A stretch of DNA of 9,105 nt from Candidatus Zhuqueibacterota bacterium (GCA_013361015.1 JABWAN010000149.1:1-9105), one strand, 5' to 3'; positions 1 through 7,366 are shown, counted from the stretch's first letter. Numbers and translations: made by a program. Notes: generated by a model not told the origin, from the letters alone.

Positions 1-411
1 CTTATTATGCTCTCCGCTTGCGGCAGCAGCAAAAAACTCAGTGATCCCAAAATTCTGGAGCCGTGGGTAGGCGCTTGGCGTGGGCAGGGCTTGCGCGACA
101 ATCGCACCGATCCGCTGCAACAATGGACCCTGCAACTCGAGCTCAAAGACGGCAAGCTCGCCGGTGTGATGAACGACGAGTTGGGCGAGATGCGCGACAT
201 CAAATTGAAAGAAGTCTACGTTTCCGAGGGTGAGCTTTTTTTTCAGTTGAGCTACGAATCCAGTCGCGGCTTGCACGTGCTTTATCGCCATCAAGCGCGC
301 ATGCGGGGGGACAAGCTGTTGAGCTTGTTCGAAGGCAAGGAAGGTGGGAAATCCTTTGCGGGTAAATGGGAAGCGAAACGGCTCTATGAAAACGACGCGG
401 CGAAGAAATAG
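1..411 (+). CDS. Small lipoprotein of unknown function, 5' end missing
   Basis: The reading frame is open to the left edge of the window: the residues before the first ATG (base 7) are Leu-Ile, giving LIMLSACGSS. The hydrophobic run ending in L-S-A-C is a lipobox, so Cys is the probable lipidated +1 residue. The true start therefore lies upstream of the window and the ATG at 7 is an internal Met of the signal peptide. The mature part is about 130 residues, with alternating short strands (WTLQLELKDGKLAG, LFFQLSYES, LHVLYRHQARM, SFAGKWEAKRL). This suggests a small beta-barrel or lipocalin-like fold in which each strand ends in a turn, with a terminal GKWEAKR strand; that fold is inferred from the pattern only. 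It probably sits on a membrane facing the periplasm. No family was recognised. It is convergent with the GH127 gene and is followed by a hairpin at 463-516. Confidence 0.75.
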   Translation, partial: LIMLSACGSSKKLSDPKILEPWVGAWRGQGLRDNRTDPLQQWTLQLELKDGKLAGVMNDELGEMRDIKLKEVYVSEGELFFQLSYESSRGLHVLYRHQARMRGDKLLSLFEGKEGGKSFAGKWEAKRLYENDAAKK

Positions 412-462
412 CGAGCCTCGCCGCCGAAGCGACGTGCAAGACGTTACACCTAGACAACTTCA

Positions 463-516
463 TTGCCCACGAGATACGCAAGTACCAGGCAAGCTTTTCG
501 CGTATTTTGTGGGCAA
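463..516 (+). terminator. Strong hairpin, probable terminator of the lipoprotein gene
   Basis: The left arm, 463-479 (TTGCCCACGAGATACGC), pairs with the right arm, 500-516 (GCGTATTTTGTGGGCAA), over 17 base pairs as plus-strand RNA, with two G-U pairs and a 20-base loop. A run of five T follows at 520-524, three bases after the stem. On the minus strand the two G-U pairs become A-C mismatches and there is no T run on that side, so the signal fits transcription from the left. It lies 51 bases after the lipoprotein stop, between convergent genes. The long loop and the offset T run are not textbook, so a small mobile-repeat remnant is possible. Confidence 0.6.
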
Positions 517-562
517 AGATTTTTGGCATTTTATTCCGAGCAGAAATTTTCATTTCGCCGCA

Positions 563-2440
563 CTATTCTCCTCTCATCCACACCAACATCTCTCCCGGCG
601 TACGGTTATCCCATGCGAAGTAGGGAATTGCTTTAATGGAGACTTGCTCGTAGCGAGGCGGCGCGCTACGGTAAAGCGCTCCCTCATAGTCCGAAGCAAC
701 GCGACGTTGCGCCATTCCACTGATCATGGCCACACCGCCGAGCAGACCTTTCTCGAATTGCGCAGTCAGCTTCGCGTTGCGTGGCAGGAAAAGATCATTC
801 AGATTTTTTCCGTTGTCTGCTTCCTCCAAACAATAAACTAACGGCCCGGCCTGCAATGCCACACGCCCGCGATTTGCGGCCACTTCGGGAGGTGCGTACA
901 CGCGTTCGATGGGCATCGGCAATCGCAATTCCACCACCTCATTCGATTCCCATAGGCGCCGCACACAGACATAGCCTCGCTGCAGTGCCGCATATAGCGG
1001 AACCGTTTCGTCATTGATTTTCAACTCGGCCGCACGGCACCAAGTCGGAATGCGCAAGGCCAGTGTGAATTCCGCCGGCGCCTCCAGGTGAAAACGCAGC
1101 CGGACGTGCTCGTCCCACGGATAGTTGGTTTCTTGGCTGAGCGTGATGGCATGCTTGTCTAATTTGAAATGAGCACGGCTCGCAGCGTAAAGATGAACGT
1201 AAAGCTCATCTTCCCTCTGCGAATAGATGAACTGGCCGAAGGCAGCGAGCAAGCGCGCGATATTCGGCGGGCAGCAACTACAGTGATGCCATTTCCAACG
1301 ATGATGATTGCCGCGACTCGCCAGTGGATTCTCATAAAAAAATGTATCGCCCGCCAGCGCCACGCCGCTGAGCACACCATTGAACAAAGCGCGCTCGAGC
1401 ACGTCGGCATAAACACCATCGGCCTCGATTTGCAGCATGCGATGCGCGCATAAACATAGTGCGATCGCGGCGCACGTCTCCGCGTATGCTGTTTCATTCG
1501 GCAGATCGTAATCCGAAGTATAACCTTCGTTCGCGCGCGACGAGCCGAGGCCGCCGGTGACATACATGCGTCTCTCCGCCACGTGCTGAAAAAGGTTGCG
1601 GCACAACGCGAGCAGTTCATGATCATCATATTCTGCTGCGAGGTCCGCCATTGCGCAATACAGGTACATGCCGCGCACCGCATGGCCAACGGGCACGCGC
1701 TGCTCGCGCACGGGCACGTGCGATTGCGTATACTCGTGCGTCTTTGCCCAATAATCATGCGGGTTTTCGCCGCGCGCCGCGGCTTCCAGATCAAAATAAT
1801 GCGGCTGCCGGCCGCGTTCCTCCACGAAATACTTTGCCAATTCGAGATAACGCCGCGTGCCGGTCGCGCGCGACAATTTCACCAGCGCCAATTCAATCTC
1901 TTCGTGCCCGCAATAACCGCGTCTTTGTTTCTCGCCAGTGCCGAATACTTTTGCTATGTAGTCCGCATATCGACACGCGACTTGCAAGAAATGCTCGCGA
2001 CCGGTTGCTTGATAATGCGCTACTGCTGCTTCCATCAAGTGGCCGGCGCAATACAGCTCGTGCCCATCGCGCAGATTCGTCCAGCGTAATTGCGGTCGCA
2101 CGACGGTGAAATGCGTATTGAGATAACCGTCGGGTTGCTGCGCGCGCGCGATGAGTGCAATGAGATCTTCAACACGCTGCTCGATCTCCGCGTTGGGGTG
2201 CGTGATCAAGCTGTAGGCCGCGGCTTCGAGCCACTTCGCCACATCCGAATCCCAAAAGACATGCGGCTCATTCGGCATGCCCGGCTTCCAATCCAGCCTC
2301 CAAGCAGCGAGACGCCCGGTTTCACCGCAACGCCGGTAGACCGTTGGAATCGTGACGCGCGCATTAATCAGTTGGCGTTCGTACCAGAAGCCGCTGGTAA
2401 GCTGCACGTGTTGCCAGGAGAGAGGAGTGAGTGTGTGCAT
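563..2440 (-). CDS. GH127 family beta-L-arabinofuranosidase-like glycoside hydrolase (former DUF1680)
   Basis: 625 residues, close to the usual size of family GH127, whose characterised member HypBA1 removes beta-L-arabinofuranose from glycans using a metal-bound cysteine nucleophile. Visible signatures include SGFWYERQ (16-23), the FWDSDVAKWLEA helix (62-73), QQPDGYLNTHF (101-111), YCAGHLMEAAVAHYQATG (130-147), and GGLGSSRANEG...DLPNETAYAETCA (296-324). HCSCCPPN follows at 386-393. By motif spacing E305 corresponds to HypBA1 E322 (acid/base), E321 and C323 to the metal ligands E338 and C340, and C389/C390 to nucleophile/ligand C417/C418. An (alpha/alpha)6 barrel is followed by beta domains, ending in FAWDNRTPGEMLVWMRGE. 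There is no signal peptide, so it is probably cytoplasmic and acts on imported or short sugars. The frame is open up to 2611, but those 57 extra residues resemble nothing in the family; the ATG at 2440 starts exactly where family homology normally starts, although its RBS is weak. Substrate is not proven, since GH127 and its relatives include other specificities. Confidence 0.9.
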   Translation of the reverse strand: MHTLTPLSWQHVQLTSGFWYERQLINARVTIPTVYRRCGETGRLAAWRLDWKPGMPNEPHVFWDSDVAKWLEAAAYSLITHPNAEIEQRVEDLIALIARAQQPDGYLNTHFTVVRPQLRWTNLRDGHELYCAGHLMEAAVAHYQATGREHFLQVACRYADYIAKVFGTGEKQRRGYCGHEEIELALVKLSRATGTRRYLELAKYFVEERGRQPHYFDLEAAARGENPHDYWAKTHEYTQSHVPVREQRVPVGHAVRGMYLYCAMADLAAEYDDHELLALCRNLFQHVAERRMYVTGGLGSSRANEGYTSDYDLPNETAYAETCAAIALCLCAHRMLQIEADGVYADVLERALFNGVLSGVALAGDTFFYENPLASRGNHHRWKWHHCSCCPPNIARLLAAFGQFIYSQREDELYVHLYAASRAHFKLDKHAITLSQETNYPWDEHVRLRFHLEAPAEFTLALRIPTWCRAAELKINDETVPLYAALQRGYVCVRRLWESNEVVELRLPMPIERVYAPPEVAANRGRVALQAGPLVYCLEEADNGKNLNDLFLPRNAKLTAQFEKGLLGGVAMISGMAQRRVASDYEGALYRSAPPRYEQVSIKAIPYFAWDNRTPGEMLVWMRGE

Positions 2441-2716
2441 AAAAGAACTCGAGTGCCTGGAGTTGTTGAGAAAAACGCATCGCGATAATATTGAATGCAA
2501 CGTTGCGGCGCAATTGAAAAGTGCTCGCCCCAAAAAATCTGTTGTAATCCGGTTCATCACATAGTATCTTTTTGCAGGAACAAATCCCCTCTTCCAGGAT
2601 AGTGCTTGCACTTTGCTTTCTCACGCTCATTCGCCATTCACGAACCCAGCAAGCATGCTTTGGTATCCATTCCCCTTGTTTGCGCGACGTCTTTTCCTCT
2701 TGTGAAGGTCCGGAAC
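2441..2716. promoter_or_regulatory. Divergent intergenic region between GH127 and permease genes
   Basis: These 276 bases must hold the promoters of both divergent genes, but no convincing -35/-10 pair was found on either strand. Two palindromes stand out as possible operator sites: AGTGC-TT-GCACT at 2601-2612 and the perfect 10-base AAGCATGCTT at 2651-2660. The GH127 frame is open back to 2611 and the permease frame back to 2606, but the protein sequence of both extensions looks non-coding. The regulatory role is inference from position. Confidence 0.35.
2704..2708 (+). promoter_or_regulatory. Ribosome binding site that sets the permease start
   Basis: GAAGG lies 8 bases before the ATG at 2717. 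No comparable site precedes the upstream in-frame ATG at 2606, which supports 2717 as the true start. Confidence 0.6.
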
Positions 2717-4093
2717 ATGGTCGACATCCCCACTCTCACCGAGCGTCTCGATCACTTATATGAATTTGATCGCGAGCCGGTAGCGGAAAATAAACTGCAA
2801 GGCGCGGGTAATTTCATCGGCGTGTTTTCGGGCGAGCACATTGCAGGCACGGAGTTCGTCATCGGCCCGCTCTTCGTCGCACACGGCGTTTCGGCGTTTG
2901 ATCTCTTCACCGGACTCTTTGTCGGCAACCTGCTTGCGGTGTTGAGTTGGGCGTTCGTCGTTGCGCCAATCGCAGTCAAAACGCGTTTGAATCAATACTG
3001 GCTGCTGCGCAAAATCGTCGGGCCACATCTCCTCTTTGCGTATAACATTGTCAACGCGCTCATGTTTTGTTTTCTGGCGGGATCGATGATTTCGGTTTCG
3101 GCCACGGCCGTCGGCTTGCCGTTCGATATGACCATGCCGAGTTTGAACGACATGTATCCGAACAGCCTCACGTGGGTCGCGGTGGTGCTCGGCATTGGCG
3201 CAGTGGTGACGCTCGTCGCGATTCTCGGTTTCGAAAAGCTCGCGCAGTTTTCCAAAATTGCCGCGCCGTGGATGTTGCTCGTATTCATCGCTGCGGCGCT
3301 TGCGGTGTTACCGCAATTGGGCGTGACGAGTTTCCCGGATTTTTGGCGCGTGGCGAATGAAAAAATTTGGACCGGCGTTTCGCTCGCCGGACAAACCCAA
3401 TTCACGTTTTGGCACGTCATGTTTTTCGCGTGGTTCTGCAACATGGCCATGCACCTTGGCATGGCCGATCTCACGTTGCTACGTTATGCGCGCAAATGGC
3501 AATACGGTTTCGCGAGCGCGTTCGGCATGTATCTCGGGCATTATGTGGCGTGGATCTGTTCCGGCATTTTGTGCGCCGCGGCATTGGGCAATGTTGCGCC
3601 CGGCCCGATTGCTTATCTCGGCGCGGGCGTTGCCGGTGCGATTTGCGTGGTAATTGCGGGATGGACGACGGCGAATCCGACTTTGTACCGCGCGGGTCTC
3701 GCGCTGCAAACCGCAACACCAAATTGGAAACGCTGGAAAGTGACGCTCGCCGCCGGCGCTGCAACAACGCTCGCTGCACTCTTTCCCGCATTGATGATGA
3801 GGCTGCTTGACTTCGTTGCGCTTTATGGTTTATTACTCATGCCGATGGGCGCGATCATCTTTGCGGATTATTGGTTGATTCCGAAATTGCGCTTGCAGCA
3901 AAACTTTGCGGAGTTGAAGAAGCTCGCTTTCAGTTGGCCTGCGGCATTAACGTGGGGCTTGACGTTGTTGCTCGCGTTTGCGCTGCCGCTGGAAATTTTC
4001 TTTAAAGGCCTGCCCGCGTGGTTCTGCGCGGTGGCGTTGTATCTCGGGTTCAGTTTTATTCAACAAAAAAGTTTTGCGGGAGGGAAGGTATGA
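2717..4093 (+). CDS. NCS1-like permease (purine/cytosine/allantoin transporter superfamily)
   Basis: A 458-residue integral membrane protein with about 12 hydrophobic helices, roughly at 32-55, 63-87, 105-133, 151-172, 182-200, 228-248, 264-290, 295-316, 343-361, 365-385, 406-428 and 431-448. Family marks are the N-terminal AGNFIGVFSGEHIAGTEFVIG (30-50), GWTTANPTLYRAGLAL (315-330), which matches the TTADN/LYSAGL type motif of CodB-like NCS1 carriers, and PMGAIIFADYWL (376-387), like the NCS1 ADY-loop. NCS1 proteins are Na+- or H+-coupled importers of nucleobases, hydantoins, allantoin or thiamine; the substrate here cannot be told. The start was chosen at the ATG with GAAGG 8 bases upstream. 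The 37 residues of in-frame extension from 2606 are not family-like. The stop overlaps the next gene's start codon (ATGA at 4090-4093), so the two are translationally coupled. The gene is divergent from GH127. Confidence 0.8.
   Translation: MVDIPTLTERLDHLYEFDREPVAENKLQGAGNFIGVFSGEHIAGTEFVIGPLFVAHGVSAFDLFTGLFVGNLLAVLSWAFVVAPIAVKTRLNQYWLLRKIVGPHLLFAYNIVNALMFCFLAGSMISVSATAVGLPFDMTMPSLNDMYPNSLTWVAVVLGIGAVVTLVAILGFEKLAQFSKIAAPWMLLVFIAAALAVLPQLGVTSFPDFWRVANEKIWTGVSLAGQTQFTFWHVMFFAWFCNMAMHLGMADLTLLRYARKWQYGFASAFGMYLGHYVAWICSGILCAAALGNVAPGPIAYLGAGVAGAICVVIAGWTTANPTLYRAGLALQTATPNWKRWKVTLAAGAATTLAALFPALMMRLLDFVALYGLLLMPMGAIIFADYWLIPKLRLQQNFAELKKLAFSWPAALTWGLTLLLAFALPLEIFFKGLPAWFCAVALYLGFSFIQQKSFAGGKV
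4078..4083 (+). promoter_or_regulatory. Ribosome binding site of the 57-residue membrane protein
   Basis: GGGAGG, within the purine run 4078-4088, lies 6 bases before the ATG at 4090 and inside the last codons of the permease gene. It decides the start: the longer in-frame reading from 4018 would overlap the permease by 76 bases, and its first 24 residues are not membrane-like. Confidence 0.7.
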
Positions 4094-4263
4094 AGAAGGT
4101 GATGATAGTGGTTGCGTTGCTCGGGCTGGCATTGATCGTGATTCCGGCAATGCTCGTTTTTATGAATCGATTGAGTTGGCAAACGCACGCGCACTTGATG
4201 TTGCTCGGAACGATATTGTGGTTCGTTGCCGCGCCGTGGTGGATGCGTGAGGTGGAAAAGTGA
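4090..4263 (+). CDS. Two-helix small membrane protein, probable permease partner
   Basis: 57 residues starting MKKVMIVVALLGLALIVIPA and ending MREVEK. There are two hydrophobic segments (about 3-25 and 35-52) joined by a short polar loop, MNRLSWQTHAH, with the conserved-looking stretch LMLLGTILWFVAAPWW in the second. Its ATG overlaps the permease stop by 4 bases and has a strong RBS, so the two proteins should be made together. The architecture resembles the small two-helix accessory subunits known beside SSS- and NSS-type symporters, which are encoded in the same way next to the large subunit. That role is inferred, and no named family was recognised. A stop codon comes 11 bases before the end of the convergent PIN toxin gene. 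Confidence 0.8.
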   Translation: MKKVMIVVALLGLALIVIPAMLVFMNRLSWQTHAHLMLLGTILWFVAAPWWMREVEK

Positions 4264-4274
4264 CAGGAAACCTT

Positions 4275-4703
4275 TTAATGGAAAATTTTTTCAAGCACAG
4301 AAAGCAATTGCGAGACGCGAACGATTCTCACGTTTTGATATTGTTTGACTGGAAAGTGCTTGAAGTTTTTGGTCACCAAATATTCTGCGTTGCCGACTAC
4401 CGCTGTTTCGAGAAAAACATTGTCGCCAGGATCTTTACAAGCAATGAGGTTTTCTGAAATTTGTACAAATTCGGAGAGCGTGATTAAGCTATCGAGAAAG
4501 TTTCCCGCTTTTTCATTGGGAACGTGAGGATGGTGCAGCAGGATTTTCGTGTATTCTGCGAAGATCGGGTTCGAAGCAATGAGGTCAAATTGCCCATGAA
4601 GCCACCGATCAATAAGCTTGGCGGGAGCGCCTCGCGGATTGCCCAAGCCGGAAACCAAAATATTTGTGTCAATGACGACCTTCAATGATCGTCTCCCAAT
4701 CAC
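4275..4703 (-). CDS. PIN-domain RNase toxin of a type II toxin-antitoxin pair
   Basis: 142 residues filling one PIN domain (COG1569/TIGR00305-like), a Mg2+-dependent ribonuclease fold. Visible signatures are VVIDTNILVSGL (9-20; D12, N14), the central acid in IFAEYTKILL (E50), KDPGDNVFLETA (90-101; D91, D94, E99) and YLVTKNFKHFP (108-118). The last acidic site, often GDKDL in PIN toxins, reads KNFKHFP here, a variant seen in this subgroup. The GTG start at 4703 overlaps the antitoxin stop (GTGA). A TTG at 4685 is an alternative, with GGGAGA about 7 bases upstream and the protein then starting just before the first beta strand. The antitoxin lies directly upstream, so the two form one operon. 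Expected to cleave RNA when freed from its antitoxin; its target is unknown. Confidence 0.88.
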   Translation of the reverse strand: MIGRRSLKVVIDTNILVSGLGNPRGAPAKLIDRWLHGQFDLIASNPIFAEYTKILLHHPHVPNEKAGNFLDSLITLSEFVQISENLIACKDPGDNVFLETAVVGNAEYLVTKNFKHFPVKQYQNVRIVRVSQLLSVLEKIFH

Positions 4704-4963
4704 TTTCGAGGATAAGCAGCCTTGCGGTACTCTCGAATTCTTCTATTCAAGTCTGTTTCGTCAATGCCGCCTCTCGCAGCGACTTCCGTGCGGATTTCTT
4801 GAACGAGTTGTTTCAGTTGCTCACGTTCCGTTTGTTTGGAAAACAGATAAGATTCGAGCGCGGCTTGCATGACCGCAGTGACGTTCCCGTCGAAGCGCTT
4901 TTCCGCGATTTCTTGCAGCGGTTGCGAAAGCTGCGAAGGAATTTTTACGGTAATTTCGATCAT
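4700..4963 (-). CDS. Ribbon-helix-helix-type antitoxin partner of the PIN toxin
   Basis: 87 residues. The N-terminal part (ITVKIPSQLSQPLQEIAEK, then FDGNVTAVMQAALESYLF) has the strand-helix-helix pattern of ribbon-helix-helix DNA-binding antitoxins. The charged C-terminal half (about 44-87, EREQLKQLVQEIRTEVAARG...LNRRIREYRKAAYPRK) is the likely toxin-wrapping segment. It would bind and neutralise the PIN protein and repress its own promoter. The start is firm: AGGAG lies at 4970-4974, 6 bases upstream. The stop overlaps the toxin GTG by 4 bases. Family assignment rests on pattern and context, not on a diagnostic motif. Confidence 0.82.
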   Translation of the reverse strand: MIEITVKIPSQLSQPLQEIAEKRFDGNVTAVMQAALESYLFSKQTEREQLKQLVQEIRTEVAARGGIDETDLNRRIREYRKAAYPRK

Positions 4964-4975
4964 GTATGGCTCCTG

Positions 4976-5020
4976 AATTAATTACACCTCAATTGTAGAA
5001 AAAAAACGGATGACAATCAA
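4976..5020 (-). promoter_or_regulatory. Candidate promoter and operator of the toxin-antitoxin operon
   Basis: Read on the minus strand, TTGATT (5020-5015) and TACAAT (4997-4992) are 17 bases apart, a good match in spacing and a fair match in sequence to a sigma-70 promoter. The palindrome AATTAATT (4976-4983) sits between the -10 element and the antitoxin RBS, where an autorepressing antitoxin could bind. The -35 element would fall inside the first codons of the divergent PHP gene. Inferred from consensus only. Confidence 0.4.
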
Positions 5021-7346
5021 GATGAAGTTCATAACCGCATCTCTCTGTTTAAGCTTTTTGCTGTTACTCGCCACATCTACTCTTGCTCAAGAGCCGCAAG
5101 CGCACGGCACACTCCAATTCGAAATCCGCGATCTTGATTCAAATGTTCTGTTACCCGGCAAGCTCGTCTTCTTGCGTGAAGGCAAACCTTTTGAATTAGG
5201 CGTGAAATCCGAAGGCCTTGTTGCGAGCCGCCAGAGCACGATTTACACCGGCGACGGCAAAGGCTCGGTGAAAATTCCCGTGGGCGAGTATGAAGTGTGG
5301 GCCGGCCGCGGACTTGAATATTCCGCGGACGTGCATCACGTGAAGATTACGCCCGAAGCGGAAGTGCAACTCACGGCGCGTTTGCGGTGCGAAGTCGATA
5401 CGCGCGGTTACGTTGGCGGCGATATGCACTTGCACACGCTCACACACTCGGGCCACGGCGATGCGAATGTTGATGAGCGCATCATTTCGTGCATCGGTGA
5501 AGGCTTGGAATGGGCCGTGGCAACGGATCATAACCATCACACGGACTATGGGCCATTCACTCAAAAGCTCGGACTCACGGCACACATGGCCACCACCATC
5601 GGCAATGAAGTGAGCACGCCCATCGGCCACTTCAATGCGTATCCCGTGCCGCTGCTCGATCCTCCCATTAAGCATGATTTGAAAAACGCGAACGAGCTTT
5701 TCAAAATCATCCGCACGCTGTCGGCCGCGGCCGTGATTCAACTCAATCATCCGCGCTGGCCCGGCGCGGCGTATTTCACGGAGGTCGACCTCGATGAGAA
5801 TTTTGCGACGAGCACGAATCCGAATTGGAGTTGGGATTTCGATGCGCTCGAAATCCTCAATGAGAATCGCGGCCTCGGATGGATCGCCGAAGCGGAGAAC
5901 CCGGTCTCGGTCAAACAAGATTGGTTCAACCTGCTCAACAGCGGACAACGTTTCACCGGCGTAGGCAATTCCGACAGCCACCACGTGAATGAAATACTTG
6001 CCGGCGTGCCGCGCAATTATATTGCGAGCACGAGCGATGACCCTGCACAGTTGAGTGAGGCCGAGCTGGTGCAGAGCCTCAAACAGAAAAACGTATCGGT
6101 CAATCGCGGCTTGTACGTGCAATTCTCCGCAAGCGAAGGCGCACCGATTGGTTCGCAAATTTCCATGACGAATGGCAAAATGGATTTTCACATTCGCGTG
6201 CAGGCCCCGCGTTGGATCGCATGCGACACGGTGCAGCTTATCGGCAACGGCGAAGTGGTCGAAACGTTTGCCGTGGCTACAAAGGACAGCGTTGAGCGTT
6301 TCAATCGCACCATCACCGTCACGCCGAAAGTTGACGCGTGGTATCTCGTGATTGCGAGCGGAGCGAAATCAATGGCCCCGCTCGTTCATGATGCGCCCGT
6401 GCCCGTTACGCCGCTGGGATTTACCAATCCCATTTGGGTGGATGCCGAGGGCGACGGCAAATTCACTTCCGTGTACGAACGCGCAGTTGCAACGGTACGC
6501 GCGCATGCCGCGCAACCCGCTGAACTTGTGGGTTTGTTATCCTCACAACCTGCCATGATGAAGGCTGCGGTCGGCTTTATGGAGCAGAATGTCGTTGAGC
6601 ATGAGACCGAGATTCTCACGCAACTGCTCGCACACGCAGACTTGGATTTGCGTTTGGCGATCTACAGGCAACTCGGCAGCAAAAAGGAACCGCAAGCCAA
6701 AGCCGCTTTGCAAAGCGCCGCGACCCATGCGCAATCACCGCTCGAAAAAATGCGCATCGCACTCGCGCGCGTGGCGCAGGGCGAAAGAGCGCAATGGCAA
6801 ATCGTTTTGCAAAACGCGGCACAAGTTAAGGATCGTCGTTTTCTCCATGCGGCGTTTCGCAATCATCCGCGCAAGAAACCGCTCATGAATTGGCAAGTGC
6901 TCGGCCCGTTTCCATACAAAGGCGAGCACGGGCTTGAAATGAAACACAGCGTGGAAAAGCAAATCTATCCGAACGCGATGTACTTGAACAGCGCGGGCAA
7001 AAGAATCCGCTGGCAAAAAGCGCCGGCGCCCATCGGCGGCTTGATGGATTTGATTAAAATTTTCGGTGCGTATGAAAAGGCCAATGCCTATGCCTCCACT
7101 GAGTTCACGGCCGCGGCGAGCGGTGAAATGCTCTTTCTGCTCGGCAGCGACGACGGCGTTGCGATGTGGCTGAACGGCAAAGAAGTGCATCGCAATGACG
7201 CGCATCGCGCTCTCACGCCCGGCGCGGATATCGTGATCGCGCCCGTGCAGCAAGGCGTGAATACGCTTCTGCTGAAAATCGAAAACGGCGGCGGCGGTTG
7301 GGGATTTATTTTGGAAGCCGTGGATGTGAGGGGATGGATGAGGTGA
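5010..7346 (+). CDS. Exported multidomain PHP-domain metallohydrolase (CehA/McbA-like)
   Basis: 778 residues. A Sec signal peptide (1-26, core LCLSFLLLLATSTLA, cut after T-L-A) sends it out of the cytoplasm. Next come a beta-sandwich (about 30-128, carboxypeptidase-regulatory-like) and a PHP phosphoesterase domain (about 133-370). The PHP metal-site motifs are GGDMHLHT (H140, H142), ATDHNHHTDY (D173, H174, H176, H177), IGNEVSTPIGHFNAYP (E200, H207), LNHPRW (H247) and GNSDSHH (D322, H324). All are present, so it should be an active di- or tri-metal hydrolase acting on a phosphoester or similar substrate that is not identifiable here. A further beta region follows (about 385-450). Helical repeats at about 490-605 look HEAT-like. 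The C-terminal beta module (about 625-778) has NWQVLGPFPY and GSDDGVAMWLNGKEV...GVNTLLLKIENGGGGWGF, typical of carbohydrate-associated sandwich domains. The start could be Met1 or Met5 (5022); neither has a strong RBS. Confidence 0.85.
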   Translation: MTIKMKFITASLCLSFLLLLATSTLAQEPQAHGTLQFEIRDLDSNVLLPGKLVFLREGKPFELGVKSEGLVASRQSTIYTGDGKGSVKIPVGEYEVWAGRGLEYSADVHHVKITPEAEVQLTARLRCEVDTRGYVGGDMHLHTLTHSGHGDANVDERIISCIGEGLEWAVATDHNHHTDYGPFTQKLGLTAHMATTIGNEVSTPIGHFNAYPVPLLDPPIKHDLKNANELFKIIRTLSAAAVIQLNHPRWPGAAYFTEVDLDENFATSTNPNWSWDFDALEILNENRGLGWIAEAENPVSVKQDWFNLLNSGQRFTGVGNSDSHHVNEILAGVPRNYIASTSDDPAQLSEAELVQSLKQKNVSVNRGLYVQFSASEGAPIGSQISMTNGKMDFHIRVQAPRWIACDTVQLIGNGEVVETFAVATKDSVERFNRTITVTPKVDAWYLVIASGAKSMAPLVHDAPVPVTPLGFTNPIWVDAEGDGKFTSVYERAVATVRAHAAQPAELVGLLSSQPAMMKAAVGFMEQNVVEHETEILTQLLAHADLDLRLAIYRQLGSKKEPQAKAALQSAATHAQSPLEKMRIALARVAQGERAQWQIVLQNAAQVKDRRFLHAAFRNHPRKKPLMNWQVLGPFPYKGEHGLEMKHSVEKQIYPNAMYLNSAGKRIRWQKAPAPIGGLMDLIKIFGAYEKANAYASTEFTAAASGEMLFLLGSDDGVAMWLNGKEVHRNDAHRALTPGADIVIAPVQQGVNTLLLKIENGGGGWGFILEAVDVRGWMR

Positions 7347-7366
7347 GTTCGAAGCGTCACACTTTA

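Noticed and set aside
2441..2611. N-terminal extension of the GH127 gene by 57 residues
   Set aside because: The extension has no signal peptide or family similarity, and GH127 homology begins at the Met encoded at 2440.
2606..2716. N-terminal extension of the permease by 37 residues
   Set aside because: It has no RBS and would overlap the region needed for divergent promoters; the internal ATG at 2717 has a good RBS.
5196..6191. 331-codon open frame on the minus strand inside the PHP gene
   Set aside because: It is the antisense shadow of a well-supported PHP domain with all metal motifs. Its protein is rich in Arg, His and Ile with no recognisable family.
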